From Cognatilysobacter claricitrinus (lineage in GTDB: Bacteria > Pseudomonadota > Gammaproteobacteria > Xanthomonadales > Xanthomonadaceae): 64,000 nt of DNA. Location of the stretch: NCBI RefSeq assembly GCF_045866565.1, contig NZ_BAAFZV010000002.1, forward strand, positions 558,001 through 622,000. Direction: 5' to 3'. The stretch's first letter is position 1, and every line of letters starts with the position of its first letter. Below, in pieces: positions 55,140 to 63,479 of this stretch. The translations under genes and the position numbers were made by a program. The notes below the pieces were generated by a model. That model worked only from the letters and a program-made list of their open reading frames with translations, was not told where the DNA came from and did not search any database.

Positions 55140-55690
55140 TGTCCGCGCCCGTGCAAGGCGCGGGCGGTGGCGACACGAACAACCCGGGGCGCCGCATCCT
55201 TGTTGGAAGGGTGGTCGGCGCCTTCGGCGTTCGTGGGGAAGTGAAACTCGAGAGCTGGACCGAGCCGCGCTCGGCGCTCTTCGGCTACCGCCCCTGGATC
55301 CTGCGCGACGCCCGCGGCGTCGAGCGCGAACTGATGGGCGTGCGCGGGCGCGCCGTGGGCAAGAGCCTCGCTGCCGAGATCCCGGGCGTCGACGATCGTG
55401 ACGCAGCCGACGCGATGCGCGGCACCGAGATCTACGTCCCGCGCTCCGCGCTACCGAAGGCGGCCGAGGGCGAGTTCTACTGGGCCGATCTCGAAGGCCT
55501 GGACGTCGTCAACACCGAAGGTTTCGCGATGGGTCGCGTCTCGCACCTGTTCGCCACCGGCGCCAACGACGTACTGGTCGCGCGCGACGGCGATCGCCAG
55601 TGGATGATCCCGTTCGTGCGGCCGCAATACATCACGGCGATCGATCTCGATGCCGGCCGGATTACGGTCGACTGGGATCCCGACTTCTAG
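55139..55690 (+). CDS. rimM: 16S rRNA processing protein RimM
   Basis: 183 residues. N-terminal RimM domain (RRILVGRVVGAFGVRGEVKLESWTEP) and C-terminal PRC-barrel (FYWADLEGLDVVNTEGFAMGRVSHLFATGANDVLVARDG, then MIPFV). It binds S19 and helps mature the 30S head. The first 18 residues are a Gly-rich extension without counterpart in E. coli. Confidence 0.95.
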   Translation: MSAPVQGAGGGDTNNPGRRILVGRVVGAFGVRGEVKLESWTEPRSALFGYRPWILRDARGVERELMGVRGRAVGKSLAAEIPGVDDRDAADAMRGTEIYVPRSALPKAAEGEFYWADLEGLDVVNTEGFAMGRVSHLFATGANDVLVARDGDRQWMIPFVRPQYITAIDLDAGRITVDWDPDF

Positions 55691-55775
55691 CGACGCGGAC
55701 CGCCGCACGGATCGCTCCGCGGCTGCGACGGCGATCCCCGCAACCGCTCCATCGACGCCCACAGCCGGATACGCA

Positions 55776-56573
55776 ATGCGCATCGACGTCGTCAGCCTGT
55801 TCCCCGAGTTCGTCGCGCAATGCGCGGCGTTCGGCGTGGTCGGGCGGGCTGTCGAGCGGGGCCTGCTGTCGCTCCACGGCACGAATCCCCGCGATTTCGC
55901 CGAGGGCAACTACCGCCGCGTGGACGACCGCCCGTTCGGCGGCGGCCCCGGCATGGTGATGCTGATCGATCCGCTGCGCCGCGCGCTCGACGCCGCCCGC
56001 GCGGCTGGCGACGGCGCGGCGCGGGTCGTCTACATGAGTCCGCAGGGCCGCCGGCTCGATCAGGAAACGGTCCGGCGGCTCGCGGGCGAACCGCGACTGA
56101 TCCTGCTGTGCGGCCGCTACGAAGGCGTCGACGAGCGCCTGATCCGCGCGGAAGTCGACGAGGAAATCTCGATCGGCGACTACGTGCTGTCGGGCGGCGA
56201 ACTGGCCGCGGCAGTGGTCGTCGACGCCATCGCACGCCTGCAGGACGGGGCACTCAACGACGCCGAATCCGCAGCGCAGGACAGCTTCGAGGACGGACTT
56301 CTCGACTGTCCGCACTACACCCGGCCGGTCGAACATGAGCTGGGCGCCGTGCCCGACGTACTGCTGTCCGGCGACCACGCCCGGATCGCCCGGTGGCGCA
56401 GGATGCAGTCGTTGGGACGCACGGCCGAGCGCCGGCCGGACCTGCTGGAGGGTCGGGCGCTCTCAAAGAAGGACGCGGAGCTGCTGCGGCTGTACGGGCA
56501 GTCCGTGGCGACCGTCGCGGACACCGCCCCGCTGACGGCCGATCCGGCCGCCGCCAGTCCGGAAACCGGCTAA
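55776..56573 (+). CDS. trmD: tRNA (guanine-N1)-methyltransferase
   Basis: 265 residues. TrmD makes m1G37 next to the anticodon. MRIDVVSLFPEFV is the typical start; the trefoil-knot SAM site has LLCGRYEGVDERLI and IGDYVLSGGELAA. YRRVDDRPFGGGPGMVM is the substrate loop. ATG 55776 is chosen; 85 bp separate it from rimM, wider than usual, with no gene between. Confidence 0.97.
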   Translation: MRIDVVSLFPEFVAQCAAFGVVGRAVERGLLSLHGTNPRDFAEGNYRRVDDRPFGGGPGMVMLIDPLRRALDAARAAGDGAARVVYMSPQGRRLDQETVRRLAGEPRLILLCGRYEGVDERLIRAEVDEEISIGDYVLSGGELAAAVVVDAIARLQDGALNDAESAAQDSFEDGLLDCPHYTRPVEHELGAVPDVLLSGDHARIARWRRMQSLGRTAERRPDLLEGRALSKKDAELLRLYGQSVATVADTAPLTADPAAASPETG

Positions 56574-56688
56574 CCCCTAGCCACGCAAGGAAAATTCCCG
56601 CTAGAATTGCGGGCTTCGCTCCACCGATGCCGGCACGCGGGTCCACGCGCACTCGCGGCTCTACAACGAAACCAACAGGCCCAAGCCA

Positions 56689-57105
56689 ATGAACAAGCCG
56701 TCCCTCAATACGCTCCTCCAGAATTTCGAAGCCGAGCAGATCACCCGCAAGCTTCCCGACTTCAGCCAGGGCGACACCGTCGTCGTCAACGTGAAGGTCA
56801 AGGAAGGCAACCGCGAGCGCGTCCAGGCGTACGAAGGCGTGGTCATCGGCATCAAGAACGCCGGACTGAACTCGTCGTTCACCGTCCGCAAGATTTCGCA
56901 CGGCTTCGGCGTCGAGCGCGTGTTCCAGACGCACAGCGCCACGATCGACTCGGTCGACGTGAAGCGCCGCGGCAAGGTCCGCGCCGGCAAGCTGTACTAC
57001 CTGCGCGGCCTGCAGGGCAAGAAGGCGCGCATCAAGGAAGACCTGGCCGGCAACGCGAAGGCGAAGGCTACGGCCGCCGCAGCCGCCGCCGCTTCGCAGC
57101 AGTAA
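56689..57105 (+). CDS. rplS: 50S ribosomal protein L19
   Basis: 138 residues; NKPSLNTLLQNFEAEQITRKLPDFSQGDTVVVNVKVKEGNRERVQAYEGVVIG and the RRGKVRAGKLYYLRGLQGKKARIKE end are diagnostic. A lysine/alanine tail (AKAKATAAAAAAASQQ) extends it beyond the usual 115. TAGAAT at 56602-56607, 82 bp upstream, is a likely -10 for its own promoter. Confidence 0.97.
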   Translation: MNKPSLNTLLQNFEAEQITRKLPDFSQGDTVVVNVKVKEGNRERVQAYEGVVIGIKNAGLNSSFTVRKISHGFGVERVFQTHSATIDSVDVKRRGKVRAGKLYYLRGLQGKKARIKEDLAGNAKAKATAAAAAAASQQ

Positions 57106-57126
57106 TCCGCGCAGCGCTTCCTGCGA

Positions 57127-57149
57127 CGGCCGCCTTCGGGCGGCCGTTT
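57127..57149 (+). terminator. Terminator after rplS
   Basis: 8-bp stem CGGCCGCC / GGCGGCCG with a TTCG loop, followed by TTTG, 21 bp after the rplS stop. Confidence 0.8.
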
Positions 57150-57418
57150 GCATTTGCATCACTGCATTCGCTATCGATGCAGGTTGCTGGACCGCGTCCG
57201 TGCCGCTCAGCTGCCGCGTGCATTGCATTCGGGTAGTTCGGCCGCAGATCCGGCTGAGGGCGGCGACGCGCTCACGCGCGCAGCGGGACGCCACGCTCGT
57301 CGGCCGCAACGTAACTGGTAGCCATCTGTTTCGATGCGGCTGCCGCGGACCGTGGTCGGTTGAGCGCCTTCTCCGTCTCGCAATCGCAGTCCAAGCCAGC
57401 ATGAGCACTGCCACACGC

Positions 57419-57817
57419 ATGACCGAACCCACCGTAACCGTTCGACTCGACCAATGGCTGTGGGCCGCGCGGTTCTTCCGCACGCGCTCGCTTGCCAAGC
57501 AGGCGATCGAAACCGGTCGCGTGGAGATCGACGGCCAGCGAGCGAAGGCATCGCGCGCGGTGCGTGTCGGCGACCACCTCGGCATCGTTCGCGGCGACGA
57601 GCGCTTCGACGTCGACGTGCTCGGGCTTAGCGATGAGCGTGGCGCGGCACCCGTCGCGCAGGCGCTGTACGCCGAGACCGACGAGTCGCGACAGCGCCGC
57701 GAACAGGTTCGCGCCGAACGCATTGCCTTGCGGGATGGCTATCGCGCGCCCGAGCAACGTCCCGACAAGCGCGCGCGCCGACTCATTCGCGCATTGGGCG
57801 ACATCGACGCCGCCTGA
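57419..57817 (+). CDS. hslR: S4-domain heat-shock protein 15 (HslR-like)
   Basis: 132 residues from ATG 57419; ATG 57401 would add six. VRLDQWLWAARFFRTRSLAKQAIETGRVEIDGQRAK is the S4 RNA-binding motif, at the same place as in Hsp15, which rescues stalled 50S subunits with attached nascent chains. The C-terminal tail is Arg-rich. The preceding gap 57150-57400 shows no gene. Confidence 0.9.
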   Translation: MTEPTVTVRLDQWLWAARFFRTRSLAKQAIETGRVEIDGQRAKASRAVRVGDHLGIVRGDERFDVDVLGLSDERGAAPVAQALYAETDESRQRREQVRAERIALRDGYRAPEQRPDKRARRLIRALGDIDAA

Positions 57818-57850
57818 TCGCGCGAGCGGCCCTGCCGCGCGTCACCCGAT

Positions 57851-58501
57851 TCAGATCAGTGGCCGCGGGCTCCGCATTTCGGCGGTCTGCACCGGCAATG
57901 CGTTGGTTGCGTCGCCCGCGCCGAAGTCTGCGAGGTCGACGTCTCCGTCATGGTCGCGGTCGAGGAATGCCAGCAGGCCGTGGTGGGGCTCGGACGTCGC
58001 GTGCAGCGAGCTGACCTCCTGCTCGAGCGCAGCGTGTAGGCCTTCGGGCGATGCGCTGGGCGTGTTGGCACCATCTGCCTCGCGCGGTGTGAAGAGGCGA
58101 CGCGCCAGGTAGGCCATCACCACCGGCGCGAGAACGCGCAGCAGCATCGACGACCGGCTGCCGTCGAGACCGGTGGCCTGGCTGACCGCATCGGCGGCGG
58201 CATCGTGGCGATCACCGAACAGGTGGCCGAGGATGGCCGCGCCCGCACCGCCGCCGGCGAGCGCGTTGCCGAGCGCGTTGGTCGGGTCGACGCCGCGATG
58301 ATCGAATTCCAGCGCGGAGAGCAGGGCGTTCGCGCCGTCGGGCGCACGGGTGTTGCGATGCATCGCGCCCAGAAGCACGGGCAGGGCGGTGGCCGCAGCC
58401 TGCAACGCTACCGCCGGGGAAATGCCAAGGCGATCGCCGAGCTGGCGCGCCGGCGTGCCGCGAAGCTGGTCGAGAAGGTCGTCGTAGAGAGGGCCGTTCA
58501 T
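57851..58501 (-). CDS. DUF937 protein with an EF-hand-like loop
   Basis: 216 residues from ATG 58501. The body is DUF937: LYDDLLDQLRGTPARQLGDRLGISPAVALQAAATALPVLLGAM, and Gly/Ala-rich helices AGGGAGAAILGHLFGDRHDAAADAVSQATGLD. Residues of about 175-190 (FLDRDHDGDVDLADF) form an EF-hand-type calcium loop (DxDxDGxVxxxD). Function of the family is not known to me. Its start is divergent from the TMEM175-like gene. Confidence 0.88.
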   Translation of the reverse strand: MNGPLYDDLLDQLRGTPARQLGDRLGISPAVALQAAATALPVLLGAMHRNTRAPDGANALLSALEFDHRGVDPTNALGNALAGGGAGAAILGHLFGDRHDAAADAVSQATGLDGSRSSMLLRVLAPVVMAYLARRLFTPREADGANTPSASPEGLHAALEQEVSSLHATSEPHHGLLAFLDRDHDGDVDLADFGAGDATNALPVQTAEMRSPRPLI

Positions 58502-58638
58502 GGAGGATCTCCGGTGCGGACACCGTGAGTCAGCCACGCGGCTCATGGATGCGTCGTGAGGGTTTCGTCAGGACCTCGTGGGCCGCGCTTGCCGCACGGC
58601 GTCGCGGCGCAAACAATGCGCGAAACGGGGAGCACGAC

Positions 58639-59271
58639 ATGAGCCAGGACACGGACCACGCGCTCGAGCGCATGGTGTTCTTTTCGGACGCGGTGTTCGC
58701 GATCGCGATCACGCTGCTCGTCATCGAGGTGCACGTACCTGAGGTGAGTCGGACGGCGGGCGATGGCGCCTACTGGATCGCGCTGGCGCGATTGATCCCG
58801 AACCTTGTCGGCTATTTCGTGAGCTTCGGGGTGATCGGCGCGTTCTGGATGGGTCATCACCGCGCGTTCGCGCTTGCGTCGCGCTATTCGCCGCGCATCC
58901 TCTCGTGGAACCTGATGCTGCTCGGCGCGGTCGCGTTCATGCCCTTCGTCACCGCGTTCATGGCGGAGTACGCCGGCGCGCGCGTGCCGGCATCGCTGTA
59001 CTGGTCGTGGATGTTGGTGATCGCCGTGTTGAACCTGCGGGTCAACACGCTGGCGGTGGCGCCGTCGATGCGCGCGCCAACGACGAGCGACGAGGACGCG
59101 CGCTACATCCGCGCACGCGGCGTCGCGACGATCGCGGCATCGCTGTGCGCGCTGGCGGTCGCGCAGTTCGTGCCGTTCTTCGCGCCTCTCGCGATGATTA
59201 CGCTGCCGGTGTGGCGTCGCGTGCTGTATCGGCCACGCCGGGCGACCGTTGCCGCGGATGCCGCGGCCTGA
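58639..59271 (+). CDS. TMEM175/DUF1211-family potassium channel-like protein
   Basis: 210 residues with six membrane helices. ERMVFFSDAVFAIAITLLVIE near the N-terminus carries the RxxxFSD motif of the first helix, which lines the pore in bacterial TMEM175 channels. WMGHHRAFALASRYSPRILSWNLMLLGAVAFMPFVTAF is the second family block. Bacterial members form tetrameric K+-selective channels. ATG 58639 follows GGGGAG. The gene converges on mutS, 3 bp apart. Confidence 0.9.
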   Translation: MSQDTDHALERMVFFSDAVFAIAITLLVIEVHVPEVSRTAGDGAYWIALARLIPNLVGYFVSFGVIGAFWMGHHRAFALASRYSPRILSWNLMLLGAVAFMPFVTAFMAEYAGARVPASLYWSWMLVIAVLNLRVNTLAVAPSMRAPTTSDEDARYIRARGVATIAASLCALAVAQFVPFFAPLAMITLPVWRRVLYRPRRATVAADAAA

Positions 59272-59274
59272 CGC

Positions 59275-61878
59275 CTACAGCAGCGAACGCAGCCGGTAGA
59301 GCGCTTCCAGCGCCTGCTTGGGCGTGAGTTCGTCCGGGTCCAGGCCCGCAAGCGCGTCGATGGCGGCGGAGGACGGCGCGAACAGGCCGAACTGTTGCGG
59401 CGTATCGAGCGTCGCCGCCGTCATGGGCGCACGCGCGTCGTCCGGCCGCTGCTGTTCGAGTTCCGCCAGCCGTGCACGTGCCTGCGCGACGACTGCCTTC
59501 GGCAGGCCGGCCAGCGCCGCAACCTGCAGGCCGAAGCTGCGATCGGCCGGCCCATCCTTCACCGCGTGCATGAACACCAGCTTGTCGCCGTGCTCGACCG
59601 CGTCGAGATGCGCGTTGGCGATGCCGCTGCCGGGCTCGGCGAGGCGCGTGAGTTCGAAGTAGTGCGTCGCGAACAGCGTGTACGCGCGATTGGCCTGCGC
59701 GAGGTGGCGCGCGCAGGCTTCGGCCAGCGCGAGGCCGTCGTAGGTCGACGTGCCGCGACCGATTTCGTCCATCAGCACCAACGAGCGATCGGTGGCGTGG
59801 TGGAGGATGTAGCTGGTCTCCGCCATCTCGACCATGAAGGTCGACTGCCCGCGCGCCAGGTCGTCGCCCGCGCCGATGCGGGTAAGGATCCGGTCGATCG
59901 GGCCGATCACCGCGGTCGACGCCGGCACGAAGCTGCCGATGTGTGCGAGCAACACGATCAGCGCGTTCTGCCGCATGTAGGTCGACTTGCCGCCCATGTT
60001 CGGGCCGGTGATGACGAGCATGCGTCGGCCGACGTGGTCCGGCGCGCAGTCGAGGATCAGGTCGTTCGGCTCGAACGGTGCGTCGCGCACGGCTTCCACC
60101 ACCGGATGCCGGCCACGTTCGATGCGGATGCCAGGATGCTCGGCGAGCTCGGGCTGCGACCAGTCCAGCACCTGCGCGCGCTCGGCGAAACCGGCGAGCA
60201 CGTCGAGTTCGGACAGAGCGGCAGCGCAATGCTTGAGCGGTGCAAGATGCTCGTTGAGTACGTCGAGCAGCTGCTCGTACAGCAGCCGCTCGCGCGACAG
60301 CGAACGTTCGCGCGCGCTCAGCACCTTGTCTTCGAACTGCTTGAGTTCCTCGGTGATGTAGCGCTCGGCGCCGGTCAGGGTCTGCCGGCGCGTGTAATGC
60401 GTCGGTGCGCGTGCAGCCTGGCCCTTGCTGATCTCGATGAAGTAGCCGTGCACGCGGTTGTAGCCGACCTTCAGGGTCGGAATGCCCGTGGCCTCGCGCT
60501 CGCGTATCTCGAGATCGATAAGGAACTGGTCGGCGTTCGTGGACAGGCGACGCAGTTCATCGAGCTCGGCGTCGTAGCCTTCGGCGAACACGCCGCCGTC
60601 GCGCGCGAGCACGGGCGGTTGCGCGACGATCGCTTCGGCCAAGTGCGCGGCGATCGCATCGTGCTCACCGAGTTCATCGCGCAGCGCCTGCAGCCGCGGC
60701 GCGTCGAGCGGGGCGAGGCGTTCGCGCAGCGCGGGCGCCATCGCGAGCGCATCGCGCAGCGTCGAGAGGTCGCGCGGGCGCGCACTGCGCAGCGCGACGC
60801 GGGCGAGGATGCGTTCGATGTCGCCGACCGCACGCAGGTCGTCGCGAAGGTGGTCATCGGTGCGGGTATCGATCAGCGTCGCCACCGCGTTGTGGCGCAG
60901 GCGCAGCGCGTCGCGATCGCGCAGGGGGCGATGCAGCCAGCGGCGCAGCAGGCGCCCGCCCATCGGCGTGACCGTCGAATCGAGAATGCCGAGCAACGTA
61001 TGGCGCGTGTCGCCGTCGACGCGTGTGTCGAGTTCCAGATGGCGGCGCGTGGCCGCGTTCATCGCGATCGCGCCGTCGCCCGATTCCAGCGAGATCGACG
61101 TCAGGTGCGGCAGGCGCTGCTTCTGCGTTTCCTCGACATAGCCGAGCAGCGCGGCGGCAGCGGCGACTGCGAGCGGGCGATCGTCGATGCCGAATCCTGT
61201 GAGGTCGTGCACGTCGAAGAAGCGCAGCAGCTGGCGACGACCGCTGTCGAGGTCGAACAACCAGGGCGCGCGGCGGCGCAGGCCGGTGCGTGTCGCGACG
61301 CAGGCGGGCAGGGAGTCGTCGTCGGGGTACAGCACCTCGGCGGGATCGAGGCGCGCGATCTCGGCGTCGAGCAGATCTTCGTTCGCGACCTCGTTGCAGA
61401 GGAAGCGCCCGGCGGCGAGGTCGGCCCAGGCCAGCCCCCAGCCGGTCTTGCCGCGCGCGACCGCGAGAAGCAGCGTGTCGCGACGCTGGTCCAGCAGCGC
61501 TTCGTCGGTCACCGTGCCCGGCGTGACGATGCGGACCACCTTGCGCTCGACGATGCCCTTGGCCAGCGCCGGATCGCCGATCTGCTCGCAGATGGCGACC
61601 GACTCGCCGAGCGCGACGAGGCGCGCCAGATAGCCTTCGGCCGAGTGATGCGGCACGCCCGCCATCGGGATCGGCTGGCCGGCCGAGCTGCCACGTTGCG
61701 TCAGGGTGATGTCGAGCAGGCGCGCCGCCTTGCGGGCGTCGTCGTAGAACAGCTCGTAGAAATCGCCCATGCGGAAGAACAGCAGCACGTCCGGATGCTC
61801 CGCCTTGGCGGCGAAGAACTGGCGCATCAGCGGGGTGTGGGCGTCGGCGGAACGGGCGTCGGCGCTGGCTTCGGGCAC
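59275..61878 (-). CDS. mutS: DNA mismatch repair protein MutS
   Basis: 867 residues, complete. The mismatch-reading motif is FFRMGDFYELF in domain I. The ATPase has GPNMGGKSTYMRQ (Walker A), VLMDEIGRGTSTYDGLALA (Walker B and signature) and ATHYFELTRL. The short C-terminal tail (LTPKQALEALYRLRSLL) is the dimer/tetramer and beta-clamp end. mutL is not in the window. Divergent from pncC. Confidence 0.97.
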   Translation of the reverse strand: MPEASADARSADAHTPLMRQFFAAKAEHPDVLLFFRMGDFYELFYDDARKAARLLDITLTQRGSSAGQPIPMAGVPHHSAEGYLARLVALGESVAICEQIGDPALAKGIVERKVVRIVTPGTVTDEALLDQRRDTLLLAVARGKTGWGLAWADLAAGRFLCNEVANEDLLDAEIARLDPAEVLYPDDDSLPACVATRTGLRRRAPWLFDLDSGRRQLLRFFDVHDLTGFGIDDRPLAVAAAAALLGYVEETQKQRLPHLTSISLESGDGAIAMNAATRRHLELDTRVDGDTRHTLLGILDSTVTPMGGRLLRRWLHRPLRDRDALRLRHNAVATLIDTRTDDHLRDDLRAVGDIERILARVALRSARPRDLSTLRDALAMAPALRERLAPLDAPRLQALRDELGEHDAIAAHLAEAIVAQPPVLARDGGVFAEGYDAELDELRRLSTNADQFLIDLEIREREATGIPTLKVGYNRVHGYFIEISKGQAARAPTHYTRRQTLTGAERYITEELKQFEDKVLSARERSLSRERLLYEQLLDVLNEHLAPLKHCAAALSELDVLAGFAERAQVLDWSQPELAEHPGIRIERGRHPVVEAVRDAPFEPNDLILDCAPDHVGRRMLVITGPNMGGKSTYMRQNALIVLLAHIGSFVPASTAVIGPIDRILTRIGAGDDLARGQSTFMVEMAETSYILHHATDRSLVLMDEIGRGTSTYDGLALAEACARHLAQANRAYTLFATHYFELTRLAEPGSGIANAHLDAVEHGDKLVFMHAVKDGPADRSFGLQVAALAGLPKAVVAQARARLAELEQQRPDDARAPMTAATLDTPQQFGLFAPSSAAIDALAGLDPDELTPKQALEALYRLRSLL

Positions 61879-61958
61879 GGCGGACTTCGGTCGGGCGGGG
61901 CGGGCTCGGGCCCGGCGGGGCGACAGTATGCCCGCGACCGGCCGGCCATAATGGGCGC

Positions 61959-62456
61959 ATGGACTTTCCTACCGACGACGACCTCCGCCGACTCGGCGAA
62001 ACCCTTGCCAGCGCGGCGCTCGACCACCGGCTCACCGTGGTGACGGCCGAGAGCTGCACGGGCGGCTGGATCGCCAAGACGCTGACCGACCTTGCTGGCT
62101 CGTCGGCGTGGTTCGACTGCGGGATGGTCGTCTACAGCTACGAGGCCAAGCAGGCGATGCTCGGCGTCAATCCCCACACGCTGGAAGAACACGGCGCGGT
62201 GAGCCGGGAGACGGTGGTCGAGATGGTGTCCGGCGCGCTGGTGCACTCGGCGGCGACCCTGGCCGTCGCGGTGACGGGCATCGCCGGGCCGACCGGGGCG
62301 GCACCCGGTAAACCCGTGGGCACCGTCTGGATCGCCTGGAAGCGGCGCGGCGGCTATCCGCATGCCTCCGTGCACCACTTCGAAGGCGATCGCGAGGCCG
62401 TTCGACGCCAGACCGTCGCCGCTGCCTTGGCCGGCCTGGTCGAACTCGCCGCCTGA
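61959..62456 (+). CDS. pncC: Nicotinamide-nucleotide amidase (CinA C-terminal domain)
   Basis: 165 residues: a stand-alone CinA-C domain that deamidates NMN to nicotinic acid mononucleotide in the pyridine nucleotide cycle. VVTAESCTGGWIAKTLTDLAGSSAWF contains the catalytic serine, and VTGIAGPTGAAPGKPVGTVWIAW the second motif. It is next to lexA-recA, as in many gammaproteobacteria. Confidence 0.94.
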   Translation: MDFPTDDDLRRLGETLASAALDHRLTVVTAESCTGGWIAKTLTDLAGSSAWFDCGMVVYSYEAKQAMLGVNPHTLEEHGAVSRETVVEMVSGALVHSAATLAVAVTGIAGPTGAAPGKPVGTVWIAWKRRGGYPHASVHHFEGDREAVRRQTVAAALAGLVELAA

Positions 62457-62483
62457 CGAACGGTCTTGCGGTGTGCGGCCCAG

Positions 62484-62502
62484 TTAGTAGTATTGCTACT
62501 AA
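62484..62502. promoter_or_regulatory. LexA box (SOS operator) at the lexA start
   Basis: TTAGTAGTATTGCTACTAA is a perfect palindrome with arms TTAGTAG and CTACTAA around TATTG. It is the Xanthomonas-type LexA box, unlike the CTG-N10-CAG box of E. coli. It ends on the first base of the lexA start codon, so bound LexA would block initiation directly. Confidence 0.93.
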
Positions 62503-63125
62503 TGAACCTCACCGACACCCAGCAGGCGATCCTCGAAATGATCGCCGAGCGCATCGAGGCCGACGGCGTCCCGCCGTCGCAGACGGAGATCGCCCAGGTC
62601 TTCGGTTTCAGCAGCGTCCGCGCGGCCCAGTACCACCTGCAGGCGCTCGAGCAGGCCGGTGCGATCCGCCGGGTGCCGGGGCAGGCGCGTGGCATCCGCC
62701 TGGTCGCGACGCCCGGCCGGCCGGCCGCGAATGCGTCCGACATGCTGCAGCTGCCGGTGCTCGGCCAGGTCGCCGCGGGTTTGCCGATCGGTGCCGACAT
62801 CGGCTCGGACGACATGATCCTGCTGGACAAGAACCTGTTCGCCCCGTCGCCCGACTACCTGCTTCGGGTAAAGGGCGATTCGATGCGCGACGAGGGCATC
62901 TTCGACGGCGACCTCATCGGCGTGCATCGCACGAACGAGGCGCGATCGGGACAGATCGTCGTCGCCCGAGTCGATGACGCGATCACCGTCAAGCTCCTGA
63001 AGATCGCGAAGGACCGCATCCGCCTGCTGCCGCGCAATCCCGATTTCGATCCGATCGAAGTCACGCCTGATCAGGACTTCGCCATCGAAGGCCTGTACTG
63101 CGGCCTCGTGCGTCCGAATCGTTGA
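62502..63125 (+). CDS. lexA: SOS repressor LexA
   Basis: 207 residues from ATG 62502. N-terminal winged helix (DTQQAILEMIAERIEADGVPPSQTEIAQVFGFSSVRAAQYHLQAL); cleavage site Ala92-Gly93; catalytic Ser127 in KGDSM and Lys164 in ITVKLL, the same 37-residue distance as in E. coli. Cleavage is induced by RecA, encoded just downstream. The start overlaps its own operator, giving strong autoregulation. Confidence 0.97.
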   Translation: MNLTDTQQAILEMIAERIEADGVPPSQTEIAQVFGFSSVRAAQYHLQALEQAGAIRRVPGQARGIRLVATPGRPAANASDMLQLPVLGQVAAGLPIGADIGSDDMILLDKNLFAPSPDYLLRVKGDSMRDEGIFDGDLIGVHRTNEARSGQIVVARVDDAITVKLLKIAKDRIRLLPRNPDFDPIEVTPDQDFAIEGLYCGLVRPNR

Positions 63126-63133
63126 GGTGTCCC

Positions 63134-63325
63134 ATGAAGTTTGAAATCTACAGTGCGAATCCGCTGTTGCAGTCGTTCCAATGGCGCTGGCGGCTCGTTG
63201 CCGAAAGCGGCGAAATCATTGCGGACAGTTCCGAAGGCTACGTCAGCAAGTTCGATTGCGAATACGCGATCGGGCTGGTCAAGGCGACCTCGCCGACGAC
63301 GCCCGTCATCGAAGCATTCGGCTGA
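63134..63325 (+). CDS. Small DUF1508-like protein
   Basis: 63 residues from ATG 63134, 8 bp after lexA. The sequence FEIYSANPLLQSFQWRWRLVAESGEIIADSSEGYVSKFDCEYAIGLVK fits the DUF1508 (YegP-like) fold: F-x-x-Y...W-R-W-x-L...G-x-x-I-A-x-S-x-E-G-Y. Its place between lexA and recA suggests co-expression with the SOS genes. Function unknown. Confidence 0.85.
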   Translation: MKFEIYSANPLLQSFQWRWRLVAESGEIIADSSEGYVSKFDCEYAIGLVKATSPTTPVIEAFG

Positions 63326-63479
63326 TCACGCGGCAAATTCCTACGGCCGCCGTACGCGTCGTCCGATCCTCGTGTGCGACCACTCGTCGCACAGTTCATC
63401 TGCCGATGCGATCGTCTCAATGCATGCGATGCGCGGCCTCTAGAGTCTTCCTACACACATGAGCACCAGGAACCCATCA

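Noticed and set aside
59395..62043. 882-codon plus-strand frame opposite mutS
   Set aside because: MutS on the minus strand is complete and conserved; the antisense product has only shadow composition.
63326..63479. Possible LexA box before recA (TCTAGAGTCTTCCTACAC region near 63440)
   Set aside because: Only about half of the positions agree with TTAGTAG-N5-CTACTAA and the symmetry is lost.
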